64,000 nucleotides of DNA from Acidovorax radicis N35 (GCF_000204195.1 NZ_AFBG01000025.1:1-64000), one strand, 5' to 3'. Counted from the first letter of the stretch, positions 28,246-37,462 are shown. Notes: generated by a model from the sequence alone, not told the origin. A program made the numbers and translations.

Positions 28246-28764
28246 ATGCACGCGCCCGCTTCGCCTCACACCGTGGTCGTCAATGGCCAGCCTTGTGTTC
28301 TTCCGCCGAAAACCTCGGCCAGCGCCACGCTGCTGCACGTGCTGCGCAACGACCTGTCGCTCAACGGCCCCAAATACGGCTGCGGCCTGGGGCAGTGTGG
28401 TGCCTGCACGGTGCTGGTGGATGGGATTGCCGCGCGGGCCTGCGTGATCCCGGCGCAGGGCGTGGCAGGCCGCGAGGTGACCACGCTGGAGGGCCTGCCT
28501 GCACGCTGCGGCAACGGCAACGGCAACGGCAACGGCCTGCACCCGGTGCAGCAGGCTTTTGTGGATGCGCAGGCGGCTCAGTGTGGCTATTGCCTGAATG
28601 GAATGGTGATGATGGCCGTGGCCTTGCTGGAGCGAAACCCCGACCCCGATGAAGCCGCCGTGCGTCGAGAGCTGTCGGGCAACCTGTGCCGCTGTGGCAC
28701 CCATGTCGAAATCATCCGTGCCGTGCTGCGCGCGGCCGTGCTGATGCGCGAGGCCCAGGCATGA
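28246..28764 (+). CDS. nicA: Nicotinate dehydrogenase-type small subunit, 2x[2Fe-2S]
   Basis: 172 residues of the xanthine-oxidase-family iron-sulfur subunit. Plant-type cluster ligands Cys46, Cys51, Cys54 and Cys66; second cluster Cys113, Cys116, Cys148 and Cys150 (CGYCLNG, CRCGTH). It passes electrons from the molybdenum site to the cytochrome-bearing subunit encoded next (stop overlaps next start, ATGA). The pair matches NicA/NicB of aerobic nicotinate degraders and also related IorAB enzymes. An unusual (Gly-Asn)4 run sits near residue 90, encoded by four GGCAAC units. Confidence 0.85.
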   Translation: MHAPASPHTVVVNGQPCVLPPKTSASATLLHVLRNDLSLNGPKYGCGLGQCGACTVLVDGIAARACVIPAQGVAGREVTTLEGLPARCGNGNGNGNGLHPVQQAFVDAQAAQCGYCLNGMVMMAVALLERNPDPDEAAVRRELSGNLCRCGTHVEIIRAVLRAAVLMREAQA

Positions 28765-31700
28765 GCGCGACACCCGAAAACGCCCGGCCCCTGCGCGCCC
28801 ACACCCCGCTCACCCGCGCCGATTTCCATGCCGCCCAGGGCGTGCTGCTGGTCGTGCGCAACCCACCGCCCACGCCGCCGCCCGTCAAGGGCCAGCCAGC
28901 CCTGGTGGCGGGCAACCCGGCCGAGGGCGTGGAGATATTGATCGCCGTGTGGGACGACGGCAGCGTGACCGCGCTCAACGGCCACGTGGACCTGGGCACT
29001 GGCATCCGCACCGCGCTGGCGCAGATCGTGGCCGAAGAGCTGGACGTGGCCCTCGACAAGGTCAACATGGTGCTGGGCGACACCACGCGTGCGCCCAACC
29101 AGGGCGCCACGATTGCGAGTGCGTCCATCCAGATCCACGCCAAGCCTTTGCGCGCCGCCGCTGCGCAGGCGCGTCACTGGCTGTTGGCGCGGGCCGCAGA
29201 GCGGCTGAGTGTGAAGGTTGATGAACTTCAGGTGCGTGCGGGTGTGGTTCAGGTTGCGGCCGATCCATCGCGCCAGGTTGCCTATGGCCCGCTGCTCGCG
29301 GGCACACACACCACGCTGGAGCTGGCCGAAACCACGCCCACCAAGCCAGCGGCGGACTATCGCCTCGTCGGCCAGTCCGTGCCGCGCGTGGACATCCCCG
29401 CCAAGGTCAGCGGCGAGCTGGTTTTTGTGCACGACATGCGTGTGCCCGGCATGCTGCATGGCCGTGTGGTGCGCCCGCCGTATGCGGGGGCCGACCACGG
29501 CGATTTCATCGGCAACACGCTGGAATCGGTGGACCGGTCGTCCATCGCACACATCCCCGGCATACGCGCCGTGGTGGTGATCCGCGACTTCGTCGGCATC
29601 GTCGCCGAGCGCGAGGAACAGGCCGAGCAGGCCCTGCGCGAGCTGAGTGTGCAATGGAAGGACTGGCCCGGCTTCCCGCGCCAGGACAGCACCGAGGCGC
29701 TGGAGCAGGCCATTCGCGCCAACCCTGCCACCCAGCGCCGCCTGGTGGACGAGGGCGATGTCGATGCCGCCCTGGCCGCTGCCGATCAGCCGATGCCGCG
29801 CACCTACGTGTGGCCGTACCAGATGCACGCCTCCATCGGCCCGTCCTGCGCGGTGGCCGAGTGGCGCAGCGGCGACAACGCAGGCCGCCCGCGCATGACC
29901 GTGTGGGCCGGTACGCAGAACCCGCACGTGCTGCGCGCCGACCTGGCGCGTCTGATGGGGCTGGCCGATGTGGACATCGACCTGATCCGCATGGAGGCCG
30001 CCGGTTGTTATGGACGCAACGGCGCGGATGACGTGGCCGCAGACGCCGCGCTGCTGTCGCGCGCGGTGGGCGCCCCGGTGCGGGTACAGCTCACGCGCGA
30101 GCAGGAGCATTTGTGGGAGCCCAAGGGCACGGCGCAGCTCATGCAGGTGCGCGGCGGGCTCAACGCCGATGGCTCGGTGGCGGCGTACGACTTCGAGACC
30201 TCGTATCCGTCGAACGGCGCCCCTACGCTGGCCCTGCTGCTTACGCGCACCATCGAGCCTGTGGCCCAGGCCTATGAGATGGGCGACCGCACCGCCCGCC
30301 CGCCGTACAGCTACGACAACCTGCGCGTTGCCGTGAACGATATGGCACCCATCGTGCGTGCCTCGTGGTTGCGTGGGGTGTCGGCGCTGCCCAATTCGTT
30401 TGCGCACGAATCCTATGTGGACGAATTGGCCACGGCCGCCGGGGTGGACCCAGTCGTTTTCCGCCTGCAACTGCTCAACGACCCGCGCGCCGCAGAACTG
30501 GTGCAGGCCACGGCAGAAAAAGCCGGCTGGGTGCGCCGCACCGGCCCGCTGCAGCGGGAATTGGACGGTGACTGGGTGCAGGGCCAGGGCTTTGCCTACG
30601 CGCGCTACATCCACAGCAAGTGGCCCGGCTTTGGCGCAGCCTGGGCGGCTTGGGTGGCCGATGTGGAGGTCAACAAGAAGACCGGCGAGGTGTATGTGCG
30701 CCGCGTGGTCGTGGGGCACGACGCGGGCCTGATGGTGAACCCCGCGGGCGTGGAGCAGCAGGTACATGGCAATGTGTTGCAGACCACCAGCCGGGCTCTC
30801 AAGGAGCAGGTGACGTTCGAGCCGATCAAGCAGGCCGTGGACAACCGCGAATGGGGCAGCTACCCGATCCTGAGCTTCCGCGAAGTGCCTGTCATCGAGG
30901 TCATGCATATGCCACGGCAGGACGAGGCGCCGTTGGGCTCGGGCGAGTCGTCGTCGGTGCCCGGCACGGCGGCGATCGCCAACGCGATCTTCGACGCCAC
31001 GGGCGTGCGGTTTCGGGCGCCGCCGTTCACCCCCGAGGTGGTGCGCGCCGGGCTCAATCCCCTGCCCGGTGGTGCGGGCGAAGCTGCTGCGGGCGGTAGC
31101 CAACCCGCAGAATCCGCCGAGGTGTTGCCCACATTGGAGCTTGCCGCGCCCGCCGCGCCCACCAGCGCCACGTGGCCGCGCCAACGCAGCCCCTGGGCAC
31201 GAGCATTGGCCTTGGCCGCCGGTGGCCTGGCCATGGGCGCGGCACTGCTGGGCTGGCGCCCGTCCATCGCTCCCGTGGTGCAGACGGCAGGTGCCTCGGT
31301 CTACAACGCAGCCACCATCGAGCGGGGCCGGTTGCTGGCTGCTGCAGGCGACTGTGTGGTGTGCCACACCGCCCCAGGCGGCACGCCCAACACGGGTGGC
31401 CGTGCCATGGATACCCCCTTTGGCAAGGTCATCACCACCAACCTCACGCCCGACGCCGAGACCGGCATCGGCCAGTGGTCCTTCAGCGCCTTCCAGCGCG
31501 CCATGCGCGAAGGCATTTCGCGCGACGGCAAGCACCTGTACCCCGCGTTCCCCTACACGTCGTTCGCCAAGATGAGCGACGACGACCTCACCGCGCTGTA
31601 CGCCTACCTCATGGCGCAGCCCGCCGTGCGGGCCGAGGTGCCGAAGACCGAGTTGACCTTTCCGTTCAGCGTGCGTCCGCTGATGGCGGGCTGGAATGCG

Positions 31701-32483
31701 CTGTTCCACGACGCCACCCCGTTCAAGCCCGACCCCACGCGCCCGCCCGAATGGAACCGGGGCGCCTACCTGGTGCAGGGCGTGGGCCACTGCGACGCCT
31801 GCCACACGCCGCGCAATGCGCTGGGGGCCGAGCTGGGCGGGGCGGCCTTCCTGTCCGGCGCCATGGTCGATGGCTGGGAAGCGCCTGCGCTCACCGGCTT
31901 GGCGAAAACGCCCGTGCCCTGGACGGCCGATGCGCTGTATGGCTACCTGCGCCACGGCCACAGCCCGCAGCACGGCAGCGCCTCCGGCCCCATGGCACCC
32001 GTGGTGCGCGAACTGGCGCACCTGCCCGACGACGACATCCGCGCCATGGCGGGCTACCTCGCCTCGTTCACCGCCACTGAGCCAGCGGCCGACCCCCAGA
32101 TGCAGGCACAAACCGCCGTGGCCCAGGCTGCCGCGCTGGCCCCGCAACCCGGCCAGGCCCAGCGCCTGTTCGACGGCGCCTGCGCCGCCTGCCACCACGA
32201 CGGCGACGGCCCGCGCCTGCTGGGCGTGAACGTGCCCCTGGCGCTCAACAGCAACCTGCACAGCGACCGGCCCGACAACCTGCTGCAGGTCATCGTGCAC
32301 GGCATCCGCGAGCCCGCCACGCGCGACATCGGTTTCATGCCCGCGTTTGGCCACGCGCTCAGCGATGCGCAAATCGCCGAGTTGGCAGGCTACATGCGCC
32401 AGCGCTACGCCCCCGGCCGCCCGGCGTGGCGCGATGTGCCCGAGGCGTTGGTGCGTGTGCGGGCGGGGCCTACGCATCCCTGA
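28761..32483 (+). CDS. nicB: Nicotinate dehydrogenase-type molybdenum subunit fused to triple cytochrome c
   Basis: 1,240 residues. The first ~760 form a molybdopterin-binding hydroxylase domain (NGHVDLGTGIRTALAQIV near 75, AAGCYGRNGADDVAADAAL near 415, GSGESSSVPGTAAIANAI near 730). A hydrophobic segment at about 810-838 follows, then three haem c motifs: Cys865-VVCH, Cys1011-DACH, Cys1141-AACH. This is the domain order of P. putida NicB, which hydroxylates nicotinate to 6-hydroxynicotinate and passes electrons to the respiratory chain. Together with the preceding 2Fe-2S subunit and nicotinamidase the assignment to nicotinate is good; other N-heterocycles remain possible. Confidence 0.85.
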   Translation: MSATPENARPLRAHTPLTRADFHAAQGVLLVVRNPPPTPPPVKGQPALVAGNPAEGVEILIAVWDDGSVTALNGHVDLGTGIRTALAQIVAEELDVALDKVNMVLGDTTRAPNQGATIASASIQIHAKPLRAAAAQARHWLLARAAERLSVKVDELQVRAGVVQVAADPSRQVAYGPLLAGTHTTLELAETTPTKPAADYRLVGQSVPRVDIPAKVSGELVFVHDMRVPGMLHGRVVRPPYAGADHGDFIGNTLESVDRSSIAHIPGIRAVVVIRDFVGIVAEREEQAEQALRELSVQWKDWPGFPRQDSTEALEQAIRANPATQRRLVDEGDVDAALAAADQPMPRTYVWPYQMHASIGPSCAVAEWRSGDNAGRPRMTVWAGTQNPHVLRADLARLMGLADVDIDLIRMEAAGCYGRNGADDVAADAALLSRAVGAPVRVQLTREQEHLWEPKGTAQLMQVRGGLNADGSVAAYDFETSYPSNGAPTLALLLTRTIEPVAQAYEMGDRTARPPYSYDNLRVAVNDMAPIVRASWLRGVSALPNSFAHESYVDELATAAGVDPVVFRLQLLNDPRAAELVQATAEKAGWVRRTGPLQRELDGDWVQGQGFAYARYIHSKWPGFGAAWAAWVADVEVNKKTGEVYVRRVVVGHDAGLMVNPAGVEQQVHGNVLQTTSRALKEQVTFEPIKQAVDNREWGSYPILSFREVPVIEVMHMPRQDEAPLGSGESSSVPGTAAIANAIFDATGVRFRAPPFTPEVVRAGLNPLPGGAGEAAAGGSQPAESAEVLPTLELAAPAAPTSATWPRQRSPWARALALAAGGLAMGAALLGWRPSIAPVVQTAGASVYNAATIERGRLLAAAGDCVVCHTAPGGTPNTGGRAMDTPFGKVITTNLTPDAETGIGQWSFSAFQRAMREGISRDGKHLYPAFPYTSFAKMSDDDLTALYAYLMAQPAVRAEVPKTELTFPFSVRPLMAGWNALFHDATPFKPDPTRPPEWNRGAYLVQGVGHCDACHTPRNALGAELGGAAFLSGAMVDGWEAPALTGLAKTPVPWTADALYGYLRHGHSPQHGSASGPMAPVVRELAHLPDDDIRAMAGYLASFTATEPAADPQMQAQTAVAQAAALAPQPGQAQRLFDGACAACHHDGDGPRLLGVNVPLALNSNLHSDRPDNLLQVIVHGIREPATRDIGFMPAFGHALSDAQIAELAGYMRQRYAPGRPAWRDVPEALVRVRAGPTHP

Positions 32484-32485
32484 TG

Positions 32486-32540
32486 AGATTTTGGGCCCTG
32501 GCGCATGCTGGATAAGCGCGGGAGGCTATCAAAAACAGAG
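32486..32540. repeat. Dispersed hairpin repeat, copy H
   Basis: CTGGCGCATGCTGGATAAGCGC then GGGAGGCTATCAAAAACAG directly after the nicB stop. Same family as copy A, less regular. Confidence 0.5.
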
Positions 32541-32596
32541 TGCGAAAAAGGCAGCGTTCGGCACGACAATCGGGCCACCACGGCAGACCTGCGACC

Positions 32597-33340
32597 ATGA
32601 CCCCAGCCTTCCCTCCGCCATCGTACGGTGGCCCCCGCACCGGGCACCCGCGTGTATGCCACGCGCGCCTGGTGGCTGTGCTGGCACTGTGTTGTGTGGC
32701 GCTATCGGCTTGCGGGCCTGAATTGCAGGGGTCACCCAAGCCGCCCAAGGCGTTTGGCCCCGTGCAGAGCAGCTGGTTCGGCTGCCCGCCCCTGCAAGGG
32801 GTGTACGCCTGGCCTCCAGTCGATGCCAGCGGCGTGCATGGCAACAGGCCGTCCAACCGCCGCTGGGAGCAGGGCGGGCTGCCCTTTTATGTCAATGGGC
32901 CCGAGATGCAGATATGGGTGCAGCAGGCGGGTGGGGAGATGACCATGCGCACGCGCACCATCAACCGCGCACGCAACATACGCTCCTCCCTTACTCGCCG
33001 ATGGAGCCTGGTCACCTACGGCGGCGCGCAGACGCGTTGCACCTCCGGCATGCTCGACGTGGTTCCCCAGGACATCCCCGAGGGCAAGGATGCTGGGGGC
33101 ACGGGCGTTCTCCAGGGTTTTCGCCTTGCGCTGCTGAAGGATGGTGCGCTGGCTGTGGGCACCCGCACCGTCTCCACGGGGAACAAGGGCTCTTACTTCT
33201 CATGGGGTGGCCAGTCCTACGGTACCTACGACGCGCCCGATGTTGAAACCTGGTCATGGTCCAAACTGGCCCGCACTGCCCCTGGAGACCGGGAGCCCTC
33301 GATCGTGGATGCTTACGTGCCGGGTGCCACTGCGCCGTAG
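32597..33340 (+). CDS. Hypothetical lipoprotein
   Basis: 247 residues, no family recognised. Signal peptide with lipobox ALSAC near residue 38 (VAVLALCCVALSACG). The mature protein has four or more cysteines, a WFGCPPLQGVYAW segment and a GSYFSWGGQSYGTYD segment. Start at 32597 is preferred because an upstream in-frame GTG would only lengthen an already long basic leader. Isolated gene after the nicotinate locus; no promoter evident. Confidence 0.6.
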   Translation: MTPAFPPPSYGGPRTGHPRVCHARLVAVLALCCVALSACGPELQGSPKPPKAFGPVQSSWFGCPPLQGVYAWPPVDASGVHGNRPSNRRWEQGGLPFYVNGPEMQIWVQQAGGEMTMRTRTINRARNIRSSLTRRWSLVTYGGAQTRCTSGMLDVVPQDIPEGKDAGGTGVLQGFRLALLKDGALAVGTRTVSTGNKGSYFSWGGQSYGTYDAPDVETWSWSKLARTAPGDREPSIVDAYVPGATAP

Positions 33341-33588
33341 AGCGTGTTTGCGCCCCCCGGGTGGCGATGTAGGGTGCGCACCAGCCACGGGGCGGCGTCT
33401 GAAAAAAGCCGCGAACTTCCCCTTTTATCGCGCTACCGCCAGTGCTGCTACCTCGGCACAGTGGCGTGAGGGCTTGGTCCATGGCGGGGCAGGCCCGGGT
33501 GCTTGTGGGTCTGCGGGCCTGCAACATGCACTGTGATCCGTCGGCCTGCCTGCGCGGTGGCCGAAGACTTTCCTCCAAGGAGCAGACC

Positions 33589-33705
33589 ATGCCTACTGGT
33601 GAACTGGAAATCCACGCGATCGTGCTGCGCATGATGCGCGAAGGCTATGCCGCCCTGAGCGCGGCCCAACGAAGAATTGTGGATGCGTTGATGGCCGTGT
33701 GTTAG
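33589..33705 (+). CDS. Small hypothetical protein (38 residues)
   Basis: ATG at 33589 preceded by AAGGAG at a good distance. The product (MPTGELEIHAIVLRMMREGY start) is amphipathic and probably helical. No family recognised. The flanking stretches 33341-33588 and 33706-33834 hold nothing else recognisable. Confidence 0.4.
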   Translation: MPTGELEIHAIVLRMMREGYAALSAAQRRIVDALMAVC

Positions 33706-33834
33706 CGCGGCTCACAAAACTCCCCTGGCGGCGTTGTCCCGTCTTGTTGTACCGCCTGTGTTGCCTCGGCAGGTGCCAGCCCCCATGTGGCGCCTCTGTA
33801 GGCCGGTCAGTGTTTGCCGCCCGGTAGCGCGCGG

Positions 33835-34380
33835 CTATGTCCAATGGAGCAATGTGGCGTCTGCCCCCATCGCCTGCGCGATGAGGCGCATGTCGTGGTC
33901 GCTGACGGCAAACAGCCCAAAGCGGAACTTTCCGCCCCAATGCGTGCGGTCGTCCACAAACTCGAAGTCGTCCAGCAGCGGCGCAATCGCAGCCTCCCGC
34001 GCAGGCACATAGGCCACGTCCTTGCGAAACGGCACAAACCCGCCGCCCATGTCAAACGCATACGGATCGCCAGCCAGAACAATGCCGATGGAGACAAATG
34101 CCTGCAGCCGGTCCTTGCCACCCATGGTGACCGTGGGCGAGTAGTAGGCCACGCGGTCTCCCGGCTGGATGCGCTTGAGCGGCGCGGCCTTGCCATGGCA
34201 CACCTGCATGTAGCCTGCGCCTGGCGCAGCACATCCGCGGCGAGCATGCTGGGCACTGGCCACCGCAATCCAGTTGCGGCGTGGTGGGGCCGCGGGGGTT
34301 TCTGTCACGAAGGGGGCCAGTGCCGTGGACATGGGCTCGGCGTCCCGCCACAGGGCTTGCTGAAGCAAGGCGTCGGTCAT
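33835..34380 (-). CDS. EVE-domain protein (UPF0310)
   Basis: 181 residues. EVE domain starts with NWIAVASAQHARRG (about 36-49), continues GYMQVCHGKAAPLKRIQPGDRVAYYSP and ends RFGLFAVSDHDMRLIAQAMG. EVE domains are PUA-like and in characterised members read modified bases in DNA or RNA. The N-terminal 35 residues are outside the domain. Stand-alone gene; substrate unknown. Confidence 0.88.
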   Translation of the reverse strand: MTDALLQQALWRDAEPMSTALAPFVTETPAAPPRRNWIAVASAQHARRGCAAPGAGYMQVCHGKAAPLKRIQPGDRVAYYSPTVTMGGKDRLQAFVSIGIVLAGDPYAFDMGGGFVPFRKDVAYVPAREAAIAPLLDDFEFVDDRTHWGGKFRFGLFAVSDHDMRLIAQAMGADATLLHWT

Positions 34381-34492
34381 GGAAAGCTCCTTGAGGGGAA
34401 AGAAGCCGTGATGGTGCGGGTGCGCTGCTGACAGCGCAGTGTCAGTACCTTTGCAGCATTACCTCGTTGGCTGCGAGATCGTAAACACGCTC

Positions 34493-35113
34493 TTAGACGA
34501 GCTGTACCCATTGCCACAGCGCAAACCCGCCCAGCAGCAGTGCCGAGGCCTGGTTGATGCGCTGGCGCCAGGTTGGCGTGAAGCGCCGCCGCTGGTACGC
34601 AATCGCGCCAGTCAGCAGCAGCCACCACGCTGCCGAGCCCGCCAGAACGCCCGCCACCATCCACAGCGGGGACGGCATGGCTTGCTGGCCACCGCCCAGT
34701 GACCCAAACACCGCGATGAAAGAAACGATGGTGGCCGGGTTGGCCAGCGTCAACGCGAAGGTGCCCGAAGCCAGGCCCAGCAGGCCGCGCGCATCGCGCG
34801 CCGGTGCAGCGGTGTGGGCCACCGGCGCATGCCAGGTGCGCCAGGCCAGCACCAGCAGCAACGCGCCGCCGCCGAGCGCGAGCGGTGTCTTGGCGCTGGC
34901 GAGCAGGTCGATCAGCCAGCGCATGCTGAAGGCGCCGATGGCGCCGTACACCGCGTCTGCGGCAGCGGCGCCCAGGCCCGTGGCCAGCCCGGCCGCCAGG
35001 CCTCGCTCCAGGGTGCGCTGCATCGTCAGCAGGCCGATGGGGCCAACGGGCGCCGCGATGAGGACGCCAATGATGGCGGCTTGGAGAAACAGGGTGAGTG
35101 AGGCGAAGTCCAT
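34493..35113 (-). CDS. LysE-family amino acid exporter
   Basis: 206 residues, about six membrane segments. Signature AAIIGVLIAAPVGPIGLLTMQRTL near residue 12 and LGAAAADAVYGAIGAF near 45 are typical of LysE/RhtB transporters, which expel amino acids. Divergent from an Lrp/AsnC regulator gene 101 bases away, a classic exporter-regulator pair. Substrate not predictable. Confidence 0.9.
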   Translation of the reverse strand: MDFASLTLFLQAAIIGVLIAAPVGPIGLLTMQRTLERGLAAGLATGLGAAAADAVYGAIGAFSMRWLIDLLASAKTPLALGGGALLLVLAWRTWHAPVAHTAAPARDARGLLGLASGTFALTLANPATIVSFIAVFGSLGGGQQAMPSPLWMVAGVLAGSAAWWLLLTGAIAYQRRRFTPTWRQRINQASALLLGGFALWQWVQLV

Positions 35114-35214
35114 GCACCAATGCTAGGGCGGTGGTTTGCGATGGAGAATGCAGAAAATTAGGTATTGTTGAATTTTGATTTCGATTTCTTCCGCTTCTAC
35201 CGATAAAGGCTTTT

Positions 35215-35664
35215 ATGGAAGTCGATGACAAGGCTTGGCGGCTCATCACCGCGTTGCAGGCCGATGGGCGTATCTCCCTCAAAGACCTGGCGCACACGGT
35301 AGGGCTGTCGGTGCCCGCCACGCTGGAGCGCCTGCGGCGTCTGCAGGAAGCCGGGGTGGTGCGTGGCGTGCACGCCGACATCGACCCCGCCCAGGTCGGC
35401 TACGGCGTGCGCGCCGTGGTGGGCATCAACGTGCCGCAGCCCGGCAAGAAGGCGCTGATCGACAAGCTGCGCCAGTCAGCGCGGGTGCTGGAGTGCCACC
35501 ATGTCAGTGGCAACGATTCGTATGTGCTGCAGGTGGTCGCGCGGGATCTGTCGGACCTGGAGCGTTTTCTGGCGGACATCAATGGCTATGGAGAAACGCG
35601 CACATCCATCGTGTTCTCCACGCCCATCCCGCTGCGCGGCCTGGCCCGGCCGGAAGCGGGCTGA
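35215..35664 (+). CDS. Lrp/AsnC-family regulator
   Basis: 149 residues. N-terminal helix-turn-helix (DDKAWRLITALQADGRISLK; LAHTVGLSVPATLERLRRL) and a C-terminal RAM effector domain (VLECHHVSGNDSYVLQVVARD). Divergent from the lysE-like gene, which it probably controls in response to an amino acid. The intergenic stretch is A+T-rich (AAAATTAGGTATTGTTGAAT), as is usual for Lrp sites. Confidence 0.9.
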   Translation: MEVDDKAWRLITALQADGRISLKDLAHTVGLSVPATLERLRRLQEAGVVRGVHADIDPAQVGYGVRAVVGINVPQPGKKALIDKLRQSARVLECHHVSGNDSYVLQVVARDLSDLERFLADINGYGETRTSIVFSTPIPLRGLARPEAG

Positions 35665-35673
35665 CCGATCTCC

Positions 35674-36102
35674 TCAAAACGTGATCTTCACCGACGCAGC
35701 ACTGCGCCGCGCGTCACCGTGGAACACGGCCTCGATGTTGTTCCCGTCCGGGTCCAGCACAAACGCGGCGTAGTAGCCAGGGTGGTAGGGGCGTTCGCCG
35801 GGCGCGCCGTTGTCGGTGCCGCCATGGGCCAGCGCGGCTTGGTAGAAGGCATCCACCATCGCCCGGTCCTGCGCCTGGAAGGCCAGGTGCGTGCGGCCGG
35901 TCAGGTGGCCTTGCGCAGCGAGGCTGTCTGCTGACGACACAAACAGCTCATCCGCCCAGAAATAGCCCTCGTCCGCGCCACCCATCGGCACCTTCAGGGC
36001 CCCGAGCGCGGCTGTGTAAAACGCCTGGCTGGCCGCTAGGTCGCGCACGACGAGCTGGATGTGGTCAATCAGGCGGCCTCGGTGCAGTTCCTGTGTTTCC
36101 AT
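35674..36102 (-). CDS. VOC-family (glyoxalase-like) protein
   Basis: 142 residues. VOC fold starting at LIDHIQLVVRDLAASQAFYTAAL (first metal-type His near 14) and ending RPYHPGYYAAFVLDPDGNNIEAV with the usual Glu near 129. Metal-dependent enzyme or binding protein of unknown substrate. Same strand as a second VOC gene 15 bases away, so the two are probably co-transcribed. Confidence 0.87.
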   Translation of the reverse strand: METQELHRGRLIDHIQLVVRDLAASQAFYTAALGALKVPMGGADEGYFWADELFVSSADSLAAQGHLTGRTHLAFQAQDRAMVDAFYQAALAHGGTDNGAPGERPYHPGYYAAFVLDPDGNNIEAVFHGDARRSAASVKITF

Positions 36103-36117
36103 GCGGTTGTCCCTTCT

Positions 36118-36495
36118 TCAAGAAAGTGCGTGCAAACCCACGCGGTTGCCATCCAGGTCGTGGATGTGTGCAAAAAACCCCATGCCCGGCGGCAGGGCCT
36201 GGCGGGGCAGGGCTACCTGGCCGCCCTGGGCTACGGCGCGCTCCAGCGCGGCGTCGAGCGAGGGCGAGGCATCCAGGTACACCAGTGTGCCGCTGCCCGA
36301 TACCTGCGGTGCCGTAGGGCCCATCATCAGCGCGCCGCCCACGCCGTCTGCAGCGCCGTCGTAGGCAAACACGGCGCCTTCGCTCGGGCCCATGTTCTCG
36401 CGGCGCATGGGCTGGCCCAGCACGGTTTCATAGAAGGCCTGGGCGCGGTCGAGTTGGGTGGTGGGGATTTCAAACCAGGCGATGGCGTTTTTCAT
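36118..36495 (-). CDS. VOC-family protein
   Basis: 125 residues, starting MKNAIAWFEIPTTQLDRAQAFY and with GTLVYLDASPSLDAAL and MGFFAHIHDLDGNRVGLHAL, a common VOC subgroup often found beside AraC regulators. Preceded by a GGAG site. First gene of a two-gene unit with the VOC gene downstream. Function unknown. Confidence 0.87.
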   Translation of the reverse strand: MKNAIAWFEIPTTQLDRAQAFYETVLGQPMRRENMGPSEGAVFAYDGAADGVGGALMMGPTAPQVSGSGTLVYLDASPSLDAALERAVAQGGQVALPRQALPPGMGFFAHIHDLDGNRVGLHALS

Positions 36496-36580
36496 GGAGG
36501 CTCCTTGTGTGTGAAAGAAAGAAGCCTCGATGGTGTGCGGGGGCTACTGACAGCGGAGTGTCAGCAGCGTGTCATCGGGG

Positions 36581-37462
36581 TCACGCGCTGCGGCCGGGCC
36601 TCGACGCCGCCACCTGCGCCCGGAAGCTGCGGGGCGACAAGCCTGCATCGCGCGTGAATGCGCGTGTGAAGTACGCCGGGTCGGCATAGCCCAGCGTGTA
36701 GGCAATGGTGGCCACGCCCAGGTGGGTGTAGGCCAGGTTGCGCCGCGCCTCGCGCATCAGGCGCGCCTCCACCAGTCGCTGGGCCGACACGCCCGTGGCA
36801 GCGCGCGCCACACGGCTCAGGTGCGTGGGCGAAACGGCCAGCGCCCGCGCATAGTCCGCCACCTGCCAGTGCTCCAGAAAATGCGCCTCGATCAGCGCCT
36901 CCAGCCGCAGCACCAGGCTGGACTCTGGTGCTGCCGCGTCGCCCGGGCTGTGGTCTTCCATCGCGCGGGCCACCCAGCCCAGCAGCGTGGCGCTCAGGCC
37001 CCGCAGCACCAGCGCACGCGCCTTGGCGCGGCCCGAGAACTCCTGCCAGATCTGCGCCATGGCCTGGCTGATGGGTGGGTTGGCGGTGACCACGGCGGGC
37101 CGCGCCAGGTCGCGCCGCACATCGCCCACGCGCACAAAAATCTCGTCCATCAATTCATCCGCCAGCGTGGCCACCCAGCCCTGCGTGTGCTGCGTAAAGC
37201 GGAATGCGTGCACATGTCCCTGCGGCACGTTAATGAGCGCCCCCGCAAACAGCTGGATCCGCTCGCCGTCCAGGTGCGCCACGCCCCCGCCCGAGGTGAT
37301 CAGCAGCACCTGGTGCAGCCGTGTGTGCCGGTGCGGGGCCAGCTCCCAGTCGTGCAGCACCGAACGCTCGGCAATCGTCTCGCAGTGCAGCACATCGGGC
37401 AGGTGCTGCGACTCGCCAAACAGGCTGTACGAGTGGATGGTTCCGATGTTCGAAAAGTGCAT
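36581..37462 (-). CDS. pobR: AraC-family regulator, PobR type
   Basis: 293 residues from the ATG at 37462 (a second in-frame ATG lies 21 bases upstream). N-terminal cupin-like sensor with HDWELAPHRHTRLHQVLLI, C-terminal AraC double helix-turn-helix (YARALAVSPTHLSRVARAATG; VATIAYTLGYADPAYFTRAF). Divergent from pobA, 103 bases apart. AraC-type PobR activates pobA in response to 4-hydroxybenzoate in several proteobacteria, so that role is likely. Confidence 0.85.
   Translation of the reverse strand: MHFSNIGTIHSYSLFGESQHLPDVLHCETIAERSVLHDWELAPHRHTRLHQVLLITSGGGVAHLDGERIQLFAGALINVPQGHVHAFRFTQHTQGWVATLADELMDEIFVRVGDVRRDLARPAVVTANPPISQAMAQIWQEFSGRAKARALVLRGLSATLLGWVARAMEDHSPGDAAAPESSLVLRLEALIEAHFLEHWQVADYARALAVSPTHLSRVARAATGVSAQRLVEARLMREARRNLAYTHLGVATIAYTLGYADPAYFTRAFTRDAGLSPRSFRAQVAASRPGRSA

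Noticed and set aside
28587..32477. 1,296-codon open frame antisense to nicB
   Set aside because: Same kind of shadow; the plus-strand protein has molybdopterin and haem motifs throughout.
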